Positions 17,855-26,612 of a DNA stretch of 64,000 nt are shown in pieces; position 1 is the first letter of the stretch, and every line of letters starts with the position of its first letter. Under the pieces are notes generated by a model. That model had not been told where the DNA came from and did not search any database. It worked only from the letters and a program-made list of their open reading frames with translations. The DNA lies in contig NZ_CP031555.1 in NCBI RefSeq assembly GCF_003403095.1, forward strand, positions 2,522,001 through 2,586,000, given 5' to 3'. Origin of the DNA: Thalassospira indica (GTDB lineage: Bacteria; Pseudomonadota; Alphaproteobacteria; Rhodospirillales; Thalassospiraceae). The position numbers and the translations under genes were made by a program.

Positions 17855-18739
17855 ATGAGCGAAGAACACGGTGCCGACCTTCATGCAGAGCGTGCAGATC
17901 ATTACGGATCAGAAAAGCCCGCCAGCAAGAGCATGATCAAAGGGCTGGCAACCGTGTTTCTTGGCGTTGTCGTGGTTGGTGGCGCGCTGGGCGGGGCAGG
18001 TTACTGGTTTTACAATCAGGGCCAACCCATTCAGGACGATGGCAATTTGCCGATCCTGCTTCCTGATCCGTCACCGATCAAAATTCGCCCGGAAGATCCG
18101 GGGGGAATGGAAGTTCCCCACCGTGAAACGACAGTCTACGACCAGCTAAGCGACGTTGATCCGGATGCAAATGTCGTGTTGCAGGAACTCCCCGATATGC
18201 CGCGCGCACCGGAAGTCTCGGCAACGCCCAAGGCAACCCAGCCAAATCCAACGGCCCAGGCACCGGCAGGTGCGGGCGCAACAGAAGCAGCGGATGCACG
18301 GCAAAACGCCGAATCTGACGGCAATGCAGAGCCTGTGGTTAAAGCACCGGAAATTGCAGCCCCCGAATTGACTGACGCCGAGAAGGCAGTTGCCGCCGCG
18401 GAAAACCGCACGGCTGAAGCCCCGGCCAAGGAGAAAGCATCAACAGAACCGGCACCAGCACCGCAGACAACGGCCGCGGCTCTTGCGTCTGGTGCGTTCC
18501 GTGTGCAGTTGGCTTCGGTCCGCGAAGAAAGCGGCGCGACTGCGGAATGGAAGCGGTTGTCTTCGAAAAACAAAGACTTGCTTGGCAATCTTGAGATGTT
18601 TGTGCAACGTATTGAGATCGAAGGCAAAGGTGTCTTCTATCGGTTGCAGGCTGGTCCCCTTGGTGACGCCGGGGCTGCCGAAAAGCTTTGTACGGATTTG
18701 AAAGAACGCAATGTGGGGTGCCTCATTGTCCGGCCTTGA
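17855..18739 (+). CDS. SPOR-domain membrane protein
   Basis: Bitopic inner-membrane protein predicted to bind glycan strands lacking stem peptides at the septum. Residues 1-27 are cytoplasmic, a single membrane helix spans about 28-51 (VFLGVVVVGGALGGAGYWFY), and then comes a long Ala/Pro/Glu-rich periplasmic linker. The C-terminal 80 residues form the SPOR domain, starting AFRVQLASVREE and ending with the LQAGPLGD turn and CLIVRP strand. This FtsN-like layout and the position between argS and nagZ are usual in the class. It starts three bases after argS and overlaps nagZ by 29 bases. Confidence 0.9.
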   Translation: MSEEHGADLHAERADHYGSEKPASKSMIKGLATVFLGVVVVGGALGGAGYWFYNQGQPIQDDGNLPILLPDPSPIKIRPEDPGGMEVPHRETTVYDQLSDVDPDANVVLQELPDMPRAPEVSATPKATQPNPTAQAPAGAGATEAADARQNAESDGNAEPVVKAPEIAAPELTDAEKAVAAAENRTAEAPAKEKASTEPAPAPQTTAAALASGAFRVQLASVREESGATAEWKRLSSKNKDLLGNLEMFVQRIEIEGKGVFYRLQAGPLGDAGAAEKLCTDLKERNVGCLIVRP

Positions 18740-19796
18740 AGTCAAAAAGCCACGTGCCTGCATTCTTGGGGTTTCGGGAACGGAACTCAGCAATTGGGAA
18801 AAGGGCTTCTTGCGTGAAGCCGATCCGTTCGGGTTTATCCTGTTTGCGCGCAACATCGAAAATCGTGATCAGGTCCGTGCCCTGACCAACGCACTGCGCG
18901 AAATCGTTGGCAATACCAACGTACCGATTCTTGTCGATCAGGAAGGCGGCCGCGTCATGCGATTGAAACCGCCACATTGGCGCAGAATTGCGCCGGCCGG
19001 TGTATTTGGTGATCTGTTTGATCGCAATCCGGATGATGCACGCGAGGCGGCCTATACCAGTGCGCGGCTGATGGCGATGGACCTGCGCGAAGCAGGGTTT
19101 AATACAACCTGCGCCCCCGTTCTTGATCTTCGTCTGCCCGGTATGAGTGACGTGATCGGTGACCGGTCATACGGGGCAGAGGTCGGCAAGGTTGTGATGC
19201 TGGCCAGTGCCGCGGCCGCAGGCCTTCTGGATGGCGGTGTTGCACCGATCATCAAGCATATCCCGGGACATGGCCGAGCGACGGTAGACAGTCACAAGGA
19301 CCTGCCGATTGTCACCGTATCGCATGAGACACTGTCCGAGTTCGATTTTGCGCCCTTTGCGCACATGAAGGACGTGCTGGCGGCAATGTCCGCCCACCTG
19401 CTGTTTACCGCCATTGATGATCAACGCCCCGGCACAGTCTCCACAACTGTTATTCAGGACATTATTCGCGGCGAGATCGGCTTTGAGAACCTGCTGATCA
19501 GTGACGATCTGTCTATGGAGGCGCTGGGTGGGTCCATCGCCAGCCGGACGCATGAATGTCTGCGTGCCGGGTGTGATATTGCCCTTCACTGCAATGGTAA
19601 ACGCACCGAGATGGAAGAGGTGGTCTCAATGGCACCGCTTTTGACCGGTACGTCCTTGCAGCGCGCGCAGAGCTTTACCAATCAAATAGCCACCTTCAAA
19701 AACGACGCGCCAAGCAGCACCCAGATTACCGATTGGCAGGCCCGGCTTGCCGATCTTCTGGCGCCGGTTTGGTCCGCAGGAGATGATCAGAAGTGA
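18711..19796 (+). CDS. nagZ: Beta-N-acetylglucosaminidase NagZ
   Basis: GH3 enzyme that removes GlcNAc from anhydro-muropeptides during peptidoglycan recycling in the cytosol. Diagnostic segments are DQEGGRVMRL, the catalytic His loop KHIPGHGRATVDSHKDLP, and SDDLSMEALGG with the nucleophile Asp. At 361 residues it is slightly long because the N-terminus has about ten residues before the usual start. A TTG at 18726 is an alternative. The gene overlaps the SPOR gene and ends in a GTGA overlap with the next gene, which points to translational coupling. A second amino-sugar gene, nagA, lies at 45979. Confidence 0.95.
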   Translation: MWGASLSGLEVKKPRACILGVSGTELSNWEKGFLREADPFGFILFARNIENRDQVRALTNALREIVGNTNVPILVDQEGGRVMRLKPPHWRRIAPAGVFGDLFDRNPDDAREAAYTSARLMAMDLREAGFNTTCAPVLDLRLPGMSDVIGDRSYGAEVGKVVMLASAAAAGLLDGGVAPIIKHIPGHGRATVDSHKDLPIVTVSHETLSEFDFAPFAHMKDVLAAMSAHLLFTAIDDQRPGTVSTTVIQDIIRGEIGFENLLISDDLSMEALGGSIASRTHECLRAGCDIALHCNGKRTEMEEVVSMAPLLTGTSLQRAQSFTNQIATFKNDAPSSTQITDWQARLADLLAPVWSAGDDQK

Positions 19797-20476
19797 ATGA
19801 TACCATTGACCTGATCGTTTCGGCGACGACTTGGATCATTCCGGTTTTGCTGGCCGTTACGTTGCACGAGGCAGCACACGGTTTTGCTGCCAAGCTGTTT
19901 GGTGATGATACGGCCCAACGCATGGGGCGGCTAAGCCTTAACCCGATCCGCCATATTGATCCGGTTGGCACCATCCTGATCCCGGGTTTGCTTTTGATAA
20001 CAGCCGCACCGTTCCTGTTTGGCTATGCCAAGCCGGTGCCCGTGGCGTTTCATCGCCTGCATCCGCAGCGTTTGGGCGTGATTGGTGTTGCGATTGCTGG
20101 TCCGGCGACCAACGTGGCACTCGCCATTGTATCAATCCTGCTTCTGGTATGGCTGCCAAGCTTCTCGCCGGCGGTCAACGACTGGCTTGCGACCATGCTC
20201 AATCAGTCACTTTGGCTGAATTGCATTCTGGCGGTGTTTAACATGTTGCCGATCCCGCCGCTTGACGGTGGCCGGGTTCTGACCGCAATTTCACCGATGC
20301 CGATTGCACGGGTCTTGGCGCGTATGGAAAAAACCGGCATGATCATATTGATCGGATTGGTCTTTCTGTTGCCCTATGTCACGACGCAACTTGGTATAGA
20401 CCTGCCGGTGTTCCAGTGGTTGGTACTTGAACCGGCCAATGCACTGGTCAGGCTTCTGGCAGATATCTTTGCCTGA
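19793..20476 (+). CDS. Site-2 protease family (M50) membrane protein
   Basis: Multi-pass zinc metalloprotease-type protein. The zinc motif HEAAH lies in the first membrane helix (about residues 25-29). The third-ligand motif is NMLPIPPLDGGRV (about 153). AGPATNVALAI matches the conserved GPxxN turn. At 227 residues it belongs to the short class without a PDZ domain, like other bacterial M50B proteins of unknown substrate, so it is not RseP. The GTG start overlaps the nagZ stop by four bases and has AGGAG upstream. scpA follows after 33 bases. The substrate cannot be inferred. Confidence 0.9.
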   Translation: MNDTIDLIVSATTWIIPVLLAVTLHEAAHGFAAKLFGDDTAQRMGRLSLNPIRHIDPVGTILIPGLLLITAAPFLFGYAKPVPVAFHRLHPQRLGVIGVAIAGPATNVALAIVSILLLVWLPSFSPAVNDWLATMLNQSLWLNCILAVFNMLPIPPLDGGRVLTAISPMPIARVLARMEKTGMIILIGLVFLLPYVTTQLGIDLPVFQWLVLEPANALVRLLADIFA

Positions 20477-20509
20477 ACGCCGACAGACGCGGAGGATAGT
20501 CGGGGATAG

Positions 20510-21379
20510 ATGGCAGACCAGTTCGAATTCGAAATTCCAGATGATGTGTTTGACAAGAAACCGGTCGATGAAGAACCGAGCCTTGCCGAACGCCTGATCC
20601 TTGATCTGGACGGGTTCGAGGGGCCACTTGATGTCTTGCTTGAACTGGCACGCGATCAAAAGGTCGATATCATCAAGATTTCCATTCTCGATCTTGCCGA
20701 ACAATATCTTGAATTCATCAATACCGCACAAGGTCTGCGCCTTGAACTGGCGGCTGATTATCTGGTGATGGCCGCTTGGCTTGCCTACCTGAAATCGCGC
20801 CTGCTGCTTCCAAAACAGGAAAGTGACGAGGAAGAGCTCAGTGCCGAGGAAATGGCAGAACTTCTTGCCTTCCAGCTTAAGCGGCTTGAGGCGATGAAAG
20901 CGGCCGGTGAAAAACTTCTGGAACGCCCCAATTTGGGACGTGATTTCTTTGGTCGCGGCGATCCTGAGGAAGTCCGCGTTACAACGGCGTCTGTCTATGA
21001 CGCATCGCTTTATGACCTGCTGAAGGCTTATGCGTGGATCATGCTGACATCGGAAAGCAAAACGCTTGAGATTGAGGCATTTGATCTTTACGCGATGGAT
21101 GATGCCATTCAACGGTTGCGCGATTTGTTTGGCCGACGTGTGGTGCCGACATGGACAAGGCTGCTTGAATTCATGCCGCGCGGGCTTGGAACGCCGCTTA
21201 AGGCGCGCTCGGCACTGGCGGCACACTTTGTTGCCAGTCTTGAAATGTGCCGCGATGGTGAACTGGAAATCTCACAAGAAGAGACCTTTGGGCCGATTCT
21301 GCTGCGATCACCGCAGACTGTGCGGGAAGGGGATCTACCGCGCAATTATGACTACGACGCAGACACGTTTAAGAAATAA
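20510..21379 (+). CDS. scpA: Segregation and condensation protein A
   Basis: Kleisin subunit that links SMC heads in bacterial condensin. The N-terminal kleisin motif LDGFEGPLDVLLELARDQKV (residues about 33-52) binds the SMC neck, and the segment LAADYLVMAAWLAYLKSRLL follows. The middle is acidic. The C-terminal part should bind the SMC cap. At 289 residues it is within the range for alphaproteobacteria. It starts 33 bases after the protease gene and is followed by scpB after 18 bases, the usual pair. smc is not in the window. Confidence 0.94.
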   Translation: MADQFEFEIPDDVFDKKPVDEEPSLAERLILDLDGFEGPLDVLLELARDQKVDIIKISILDLAEQYLEFINTAQGLRLELAADYLVMAAWLAYLKSRLLLPKQESDEEELSAEEMAELLAFQLKRLEAMKAAGEKLLERPNLGRDFFGRGDPEEVRVTTASVYDASLYDLLKAYAWIMLTSESKTLEIEAFDLYAMDDAIQRLRDLFGRRVVPTWTRLLEFMPRGLGTPLKARSALAAHFVASLEMCRDGELEISQEETFGPILLRSPQTVREGDLPRNYDYDADTFKK

Positions 21380-21397
21380 GTTGGGCAGGGGCACTCA

Positions 21398-22234
21398 ATG
21401 AGCGAAGAAACGCAGCTTGAAATCGAAGGCGTCGAATCCGGTCCGGAGATTGACTTTCAACATATTCGCATTGTTGAGGCCGTTTTGTTTGCCTCTGCCG
21501 AACCGGTCAGTGAACGGGTGATCGCTGCACGCTTACCAGAAGGAACCGACGTCAGCACCATCATGCACGCGCTTGCCGAGACTTATGAGCCGCGTGGTGT
21601 GAACCTTAAGCAGATTGGAGACAAGTGGGCATTTCGCACCGCCATGGACTTGGCCGGGGACCTTCATATCGAGGTCGAAAAGGCCAAGAAACTGACGCGT
21701 GCGACACTGGAAACCCTTGCCATCATTGCCTATCACGAGCCGGTCACAAGATCCGAGATCGAGGAAATCCGCGGTGTTGCGCTGTCCAAGGGGACACTTG
21801 ATATCCTGCTTGAAGCCAAATGGATCCGTCCGCGCGGGCGCAAACGGGTGCCGGGCCGCCCGGTTCTTTGGGCAACAACAGATAACTTCCTTGATCATTT
21901 TGGTCTTGAAAGCCGTGACGATCTGCCGGGTCTGGCGGATCTCAAGGCGGCAGGGCTGCTTGATAGTCGACCGGGTATGGGTCGTTATGGTGCAAGTTCG
22001 GATGATGAAGCCTTGCCTGATCTGATCGACGATGGAGAGGTCACCGATTCTGTCGTTGAAGAGGCCCTGACGACCCGCAATCTCGACGATCTGGATGAAA
22101 CCATCTATTCCGACAATCCGAACCTTTATGACGATGATGAACAGGTACCGGGCAGGGCGCGCCAAAGCGACCTTGAGGACCTTGGGGACGATGAAGAGGC
22201 CCCAATGAGCGATCACGATCCCGAAACCAATTGA
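21398..22234 (+). CDS. scpB: Segregation and condensation protein B
   Basis: Winged-helix dimer that stabilises ScpA in the SMC complex. Residues about 20-180 contain the two winged helices: RIVEAVLFASAEPVS opens the first, and LETLAIIAYHEPVTRSEIEE with VPGRPVLWATT marks the second. The C-terminal 90 residues are acidic, rich in Asp and Glu, and probably disordered, making the protein (278 residues) longer than the family core. It directly follows scpA. Start ATG with GGGCAGGGG upstream. Confidence 0.94.
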   Translation: MSEETQLEIEGVESGPEIDFQHIRIVEAVLFASAEPVSERVIAARLPEGTDVSTIMHALAETYEPRGVNLKQIGDKWAFRTAMDLAGDLHIEVEKAKKLTRATLETLAIIAYHEPVTRSEIEEIRGVALSKGTLDILLEAKWIRPRGRKRVPGRPVLWATTDNFLDHFGLESRDDLPGLADLKAAGLLDSRPGMGRYGASSDDEALPDLIDDGEVTDSVVEEALTTRNLDDLDETIYSDNPNLYDDDEQVPGRARQSDLEDLGDDEEAPMSDHDPETN

Positions 22235-22338
22235 TCCATTTCTTGCATCCCACGGGCGCTGACCTTAAGTTCCACGAAAGATTTCGCAAATCATTTGCAC
22301 CTGCGGGTGCCCGATCCCTGTTGTAAGAAGAGTTTTCG

Positions 22339-23382
22339 ATGACCGACGGCCTGAAGATGTCGCATGTTTCTCACCTTTTCGGCGAGAACCGCGTTTTGCG
22401 CGATATCAGCTTTGATGTCGCCCCCGGCGAGTTGGTGTGTCTGCTCGGCCCGTCGGGGTGTGGCAAGACCACAGCACTTCGCTTGGCGGCAGGCCTTGAA
22501 AAGCTTCAGGTTGGTGCGATTTCCGTCGATGATCAGATCGTCGCCCAGCCGGGTGGCTATGTGGAGCCCGAAAAGCGCGGTGTCGGCATGGTCTTTCAGG
22601 ACTACGCCCTGTTCCCGCATTTGAATGTGGCGAAGAATATCGGCTTTGGCCTGCGTCATTTCAGCGAAACCGATCGCATGAATGCAATCAAGGCTGCACT
22701 CGAACAGGTCGGCATGTCCGACTACCTAAATGCATATCCGCACGAGCTTTCTGGCGGTCAGCAGCAGCGCATCGCCTTGGCGCGCGCGCTTGCGCCGAAG
22801 CCGCGGATCATGCTGCTTGATGAACCGTTTTCCGGTCTTGATGTCGCGCGTCGTGCGGATTTGCGCGATACCACCTTGCATGTTCTTAAGGATGCCGGGA
22901 TCGCCACTGTGATGGTCACCCACGATCCTCAGGAAGCCATGTATATGGCCGACCGGATCATCATCATGAATGAAGGGCAGATCATGCAGGACGGATCGCC
23001 GGAAACACTGTATTTCCGGCCTGAAAACCGTTTCGTTGCTTCGTTCTTTGGCGAGGTAAACCGTTTCCCGGGAACAGTTGTGGATGGCAAGGTTGCAACT
23101 CCGTTTGGTGATGTCGATAGCCAAAGCATCGAAAACGGCACTGAGGTGGAAGTCCTGATCAGGCCAGAAGGCCTGCATATCGGCGAAGCGCTGAACGGGC
23201 ATGACGTTCTGGCCCATGTCGATGCGGTGCGTGTCCTTGGTGAAGTCAATCTGGTTCACCTGACACTTGAGGCCGGTGCGCACATTCACGCGCGTGTCCC
23301 GCGACGCTTTTCACCGATTAATCAGCCATCTGTCGCTATTACGCTTGATCCCGACATGGCCTTCGTGTTTCCTATGACCTGA
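22339..23382 (+). CDS. ABC transporter ATP-binding protein, FbpC-like (orphan)
   Basis: ATPase of the CUT1/ferric-iron type. It has Walker A GPSGCGKTT, Q-loop MVFQDYALFPH, signature LSGGQQQR, Walker B IMLLDEPFSGLD and the H-loop VTHDPQEAM, then a C-terminal regulatory region from about residue 240 with a TOBE-like segment (VEVLIRPEGLHI). The layout resembles FbpC or PotA. No permease or binding-protein gene is adjacent: scpB is upstream and tatA downstream. The partners must be encoded elsewhere, and the substrate is not predictable from sequence alone. Iron(III) is the closest guess. Confidence 0.9.
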   Translation: MTDGLKMSHVSHLFGENRVLRDISFDVAPGELVCLLGPSGCGKTTALRLAAGLEKLQVGAISVDDQIVAQPGGYVEPEKRGVGMVFQDYALFPHLNVAKNIGFGLRHFSETDRMNAIKAALEQVGMSDYLNAYPHELSGGQQQRIALARALAPKPRIMLLDEPFSGLDVARRADLRDTTLHVLKDAGIATVMVTHDPQEAMYMADRIIIMNEGQIMQDGSPETLYFRPENRFVASFFGEVNRFPGTVVDGKVATPFGDVDSQSIENGTEVEVLIRPEGLHIGEALNGHDVLAHVDAVRVLGEVNLVHLTLEAGAHIHARVPRRFSPINQPSVAITLDPDMAFVFPMT

Positions 23383-23556
23383 TGCGTCGTCGCGGACCGG
23401 GTTTCGGCCTGTTTCGACAGACAGAAAGACGCACATTAAACAGGTATTTTGCACTGCATGGTTATTAACCAACCGTCGCATTGCACAGTGGGGGGCTTTC
23501 TGCCATTATCCGGGCAAGTCGCCGGCAGGCAGAATGGATCTTTGGAGATTTAAGTT

Positions 23557-23793
23557 ATGGGTATTGGCGTTTGGCAAATCGTTCTGATTCTTGCGATTGT
23601 CCTGATCATCTTCGGCGCAGGCAAGCTTCCGAAAGTGATGGGTGACATGGGCAAAGGCATCAAGAGCTTCAAAGCGGGCATCAACGAAAAAGAAGAAGAT
23701 GCAGGCGCTTCGGCCAAGACCATCGAAAACACGACCTCTGCTTCGGTTTCATCCGAGAGCAAGGACAATGAAAAGGATTCTGTGAAATCCTGA
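23557..23793 (+). CDS. tatA: Twin-arginine translocase subunit TatA
   Basis: Pore-forming subunit that exports folded proteins. It has a short N-terminal membrane helix (VWQIVLILAIVLIIFGAGKLP) ending in the conserved Phe-Gly hinge, then an amphipathic helix (VMGDMGKGIKSFKAGI), and a charged, Ser/Asp-rich tail. The length of 78 residues is normal. It is the first gene of tatABC. The 174-base gap before it and the break from the ABC gene suggest its own promoter. Confidence 0.96.
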   Translation: MGIGVWQIVLILAIVLIIFGAGKLPKVMGDMGKGIKSFKAGINEKEEDAGASAKTIENTTSASVSSESKDNEKDSVKS

Positions 23794-23828
23794 TCGTCTG
23801 TCGGATTTCCTTCAGATAGGCGTGTCAT

Positions 23829-24227
23829 ATGTTTGATATCGGCTGGACCGAAATGGCTCTTGTGGCCGTCGTCGCACTGTTTGTCGTCGGCCCCAAAGAG
23901 TTACCGCATCTGCTGTACAAATTGGCGGGCTACTGGAAAAAAGTGCGCGGTATGGCGCGTGAATTCCAGAGCGGAATTGATGACATCATCCGTGAAGCGG
24001 AACTTGATGATCTACGCAAGCAGGTCAACAGTTCGCATAGCAATCCGACCGATTTTCTGGAAAACAAAATCTCTAGCCCAAAAAGCGACGGCAAAAAGAC
24101 CGAGTCCAAGCCGAAAGCAGAGAAACCGGCCGAAAAGGCTGATACCCCTGCTGCAAAACCGGCAACGACAACGGGCGCGCCCGCAGATGACAGCAAGAAA
24201 AAAGATCAGCCGGAGAGCCAGGCGTGA
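23829..24227 (+). CDS. tatB: Twin-arginine translocase subunit TatB
   Basis: Receptor-complex partner of TatC. The N-terminal helix contains the TatB-type acidic residue (MFDIGWTEMALVAVVALFV), followed by VGPKELPHLLYKLAGYW with the Gly-Pro hinge, a long amphipathic helix (about residues 30-65), and a Lys/Ala/Pro-rich disordered tail. The length is 132 residues. Its last four bases overlap the GTG start of tatC. Confidence 0.95.
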   Translation: MFDIGWTEMALVAVVALFVVGPKELPHLLYKLAGYWKKVRGMAREFQSGIDDIIREAELDDLRKQVNSSHSNPTDFLENKISSPKSDGKKTESKPKAEKPAEKADTPAAKPATTTGAPADDSKKKDQPESQA

Positions 24228-25225
24228 ACATGCAATCGCATGACAAACAGATGCCGATCATGGAGCATCTGATCGAGCTGAGAAACCGCCTGACTTGGGC
24301 GGTTCTTGCTTTGTTTATTACCTTTGGTGTCTGCTATTACTTTGTCGAGGATATCTACGGTTTCCTCGTCCAGCCACTTGCAGAAATCATGGGGCCCGAC
24401 AGGCGCATGATTTACACTGCCCTGACCGAAGTGTTCTTCACTTACGTCAAGGTTTCGTTCTTTGCGGCCTGTTTTGTCTCTGCACCAGTATTCCTCGGAC
24501 AGTTTTGGGCGTTTGTCGCGCCGGGTCTTTATAAGAACGAACGTTCGGCATTCATGCCGTTCATCTTTGCGACGCCGATCCTGTTCCTGATGGGCGGTGC
24601 GCTGGTCTATTACCTGATCATGCCGCTGGCCTGGAAGTTCTTCCTTAGTTTCGAACAGGCGGGTGGCGCGTCAAACCTTGCGATCCAGCTTGAAGCCAAG
24701 GTGGGCGAATACCTGTCGCTGGTGATGAAGCTGATCTTTGCGTTCGGGCTGTGCTTCCAGTTGCCGGTACTTCTGACGTTGATGGCCCGTGCCGGCATCG
24801 TCACCGCGGATGGTCTTGCACGTCGCCGTAAGTACGCAATCGTCATTGCATTCGGTTTTGCCGCCGTTCTGACCCCACCGGATCTGATTTCCCAGATCGG
24901 ATTGGGCATTCCGATTATCATTCTTTATGAAATCTCGATCATCATGGCGCGCATTTCCGAGCGCAAGCGTGCGAAAGCCGCCGCGGACGATGACGCGGAT
25001 GAGGATGATGAGGCAGACTCAGATGATGACGACGGCGAGGTCGCAACCGGAACAGCAGTTGCAGCGACACAAGACGATGTCGACGCACAGGGTGAGGCGG
25101 CTGCATCCTATGATGACGGTCAGACTTCCTTGACCCGATCCTCTGACGATGAGGGGGATGCGCCCAAGCTGTCCGGACCGTCTAACAATGATGACGGCGA
25201 GGATGATTTCAACAACGCCCGTTGA
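24224..25225 (+). CDS. tatC: Twin-arginine translocase subunit TatC with long acidic C-terminal tail
   Basis: Six-helix membrane protein that recognises the twin-arginine signal peptide. It shows MEHLIELRNRL at the N-terminus, the periplasmic ALTEVFFTYVKVS loop with the functional Glu, and LFQL-type helices up to about residue 248. TatC usually ends soon after helix six. Here about 80 more cytosolic residues follow, very rich in Asp (for example DDDADEDDEADSDDDDGE) and Gly/Ser. The GTG start overlaps tatB by four bases, and an ATG two codons later is an alternative. The tail function is unknown. Confidence 0.95.
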   Translation: MNMQSHDKQMPIMEHLIELRNRLTWAVLALFITFGVCYYFVEDIYGFLVQPLAEIMGPDRRMIYTALTEVFFTYVKVSFFAACFVSAPVFLGQFWAFVAPGLYKNERSAFMPFIFATPILFLMGGALVYYLIMPLAWKFFLSFEQAGGASNLAIQLEAKVGEYLSLVMKLIFAFGLCFQLPVLLTLMARAGIVTADGLARRRKYAIVIAFGFAAVLTPPDLISQIGLGIPIIILYEISIIMARISERKRAKAAADDDADEDDEADSDDDDGEVATGTAVAATQDDVDAQGEAAASYDDGQTSLTRSSDDEGDAPKLSGPSNNDDGEDDFNNAR

Positions 25226-25255
25226 TTGAAATCCCCCGTCTAAACCGTCCGATTT

Positions 25256-25284
25256 GACGGGGTGGACCTTGTGTCCACCCCGTC
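25256..25284. other. Perfect 12-base-pair hairpin between tatC and serS
   Basis: GACGGGGTGGAC (25256-25267) and GTCCACCCCGTC (25273-25284) are exact inverted repeats around a 5-base loop. There is no T run on either side, so a standard intrinsic terminator is not supported. RNA processing, mRNA stabilisation or a weak terminator are possible. Confidence 0.6.
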
Positions 25285-25325
25285 GTATAAAGCCACAAAC
25301 AGATAGACTGACAGGGTGCTCTTCG

Positions 25326-26600
25326 ATGCACGACATTAAATGGATTCGGGACAATCCCGAGGCTTTTGACGCAGCAATGACTGCGCGCAAACAGGACGTT
25401 ACCGCACAGCGTCTGATCGATATCGACGTTGAACGCCGCAAACTGATGACTGAACATCAGGAAATGCTTGCCCGCCGCAAGACGATCTCAGGTGAAATCG
25501 GCAAATTGCGCAAGAATGGCGAGAATGCCGACGACCTGATGGCCGAAATGGGCACGCTCAAGGACAAGATCAAGGAAGCCGAAGACGGTCAGGCATCCCT
25601 GAACGACCAGCTTGATCTTTTGCTGTCGTCTTTCCCGAACATTCTTGATCCCGAAGTCCCGGTTGGCGAAGACGAAAACGACAATGTCGAAGTCAATCGT
25701 TGGGGCACGCCGGGTGAGTTTGATTTCCAGCCGCTCGAACATTTCGAGATCGGCGAGAAACTTGGCATGATGGATTTCGAAACCGCAGCCAAACTGTCTG
25801 GTTCGCGGTTCGTCATTCTGCGTGGCGGTTTGGCCAAGCTTGAACGTGCGCTTGCACAGTTCATGCTGGATCTGCACACAGGCGAACATGGTTACCAGGA
25901 AACCATCACGCCGATGCTGGTCCGCGATGATGCCATGTTTGGTACCGGCCAGTTGCCGAAATTTGCCGAGGATTCGTTTAAAACCACCAATGATTACTGG
26001 CTGATCCCGACGTCAGAAGTGACCCTGACCAACCAGGTTGCCGGTGATATCATTGATCAGGCAAAACTGCCGCTGCGCTATACGGCACTGACCCAGTGCT
26101 TCCGTTCTGAAGCCGGTTCGGCAGGGCGCGATACGCGCGGCATGATCCGCCAGCACCAGTTTTCAAAGGTGGAAATGGTTTCGGTGGTCGAAGCAGAGAA
26201 ATCTGACGAGGAACTGACCCGCAAGACGCGCTGTGCGGAGACGGTTCTGGAACGTCTTGGCCTGCCGTATCGCACGGTTATTCTGTGCACAGGCGATATC
26301 GGGTTCTCGGCGGCAAAAACCTATGACATCGAAGTCTGGTTGCCGGGGCAGGGCAAGTATCGCGAAATCTCGTCATGCTCGAACACGCGTGATTTCCAGG
26401 CGCGTCGCATGAATGCACGGTATCGTACTACCGGTGACAAAAAGACCCAGTTTGTTCATACCCTGAACGGGTCTGGCCTTGCCGTTGGTCGTTGCCTGAT
26501 TTCCGTGATGGAAAACTATCAGCAGGCGGATGGCTCGATCCGTGTTCCTGATGCGCTCAAACCTTATATGGGCGGGTTAGAGGTAATCTCGGCGGGCTAG
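25326..26600 (+). CDS. serS: Seryl-tRNA synthetase
   Basis: Class II synthetase that charges tRNA-Ser and tRNA-Sec. The N-terminal long coiled coil (about residues 25-100, rich in Lys/Glu/Arg) is followed by the catalytic core: TSEVTLTN, motif 2 with [21 protein letters not shown], and motif 3 near [16 protein letters not shown]. The frame remains open upstream to 25254, but those codons lie inside the hairpin described above, and [12 protein letters not shown] is the standard start, giving 424 residues. surE follows 12 bases downstream. Confidence 0.96.
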   Translation: MHDIKWIRDNPEAFDAAMTARKQDVTAQRLIDIDVERRKLMTEHQEMLARRKTISGEIGKLRKNGENADDLMAEMGTLKDKIKEAEDGQASLNDQLDLLLSSFPNILDPEVPVGEDENDNVEVNRWGTPGEFDFQPLEHFEIGEKLGMMDFETAAKLSGSRFVILRGGLAKLERALAQFMLDLHTGEHGYQETITPMLVRDDAMFGTGQLPKFAEDSFKTTNDYWLIPTSEVTLTNQVAGDIIDQAKLPLRYTALTQCFRSEAGSAGRDTRGMIRQHQFSKVEMVSVVEAEKSDEELTRKTRCAETVLERLGLPYRTVILCTGDIGFSAAKTYDIEVWLPGQGKYREISSCSNTRDFQARRMNARYRTTGDKKTQFVHTLNGSGLAVGRCLISVMENYQQADGSIRVPDALKPYMGGLEVISAG

Positions 26601-26612
26601 GACGATACCGAC

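Noticed and set aside
20291..21226. Open frame on the minus strand across the protease and scpA genes
   Set aside because: It spans two real genes and their boundary, with no protein-like pattern.
25254..25325. N-terminal extension of serS
   Set aside because: The extra codons lie in a perfect hairpin, and the normal SerRS N-terminus begins at 25326.
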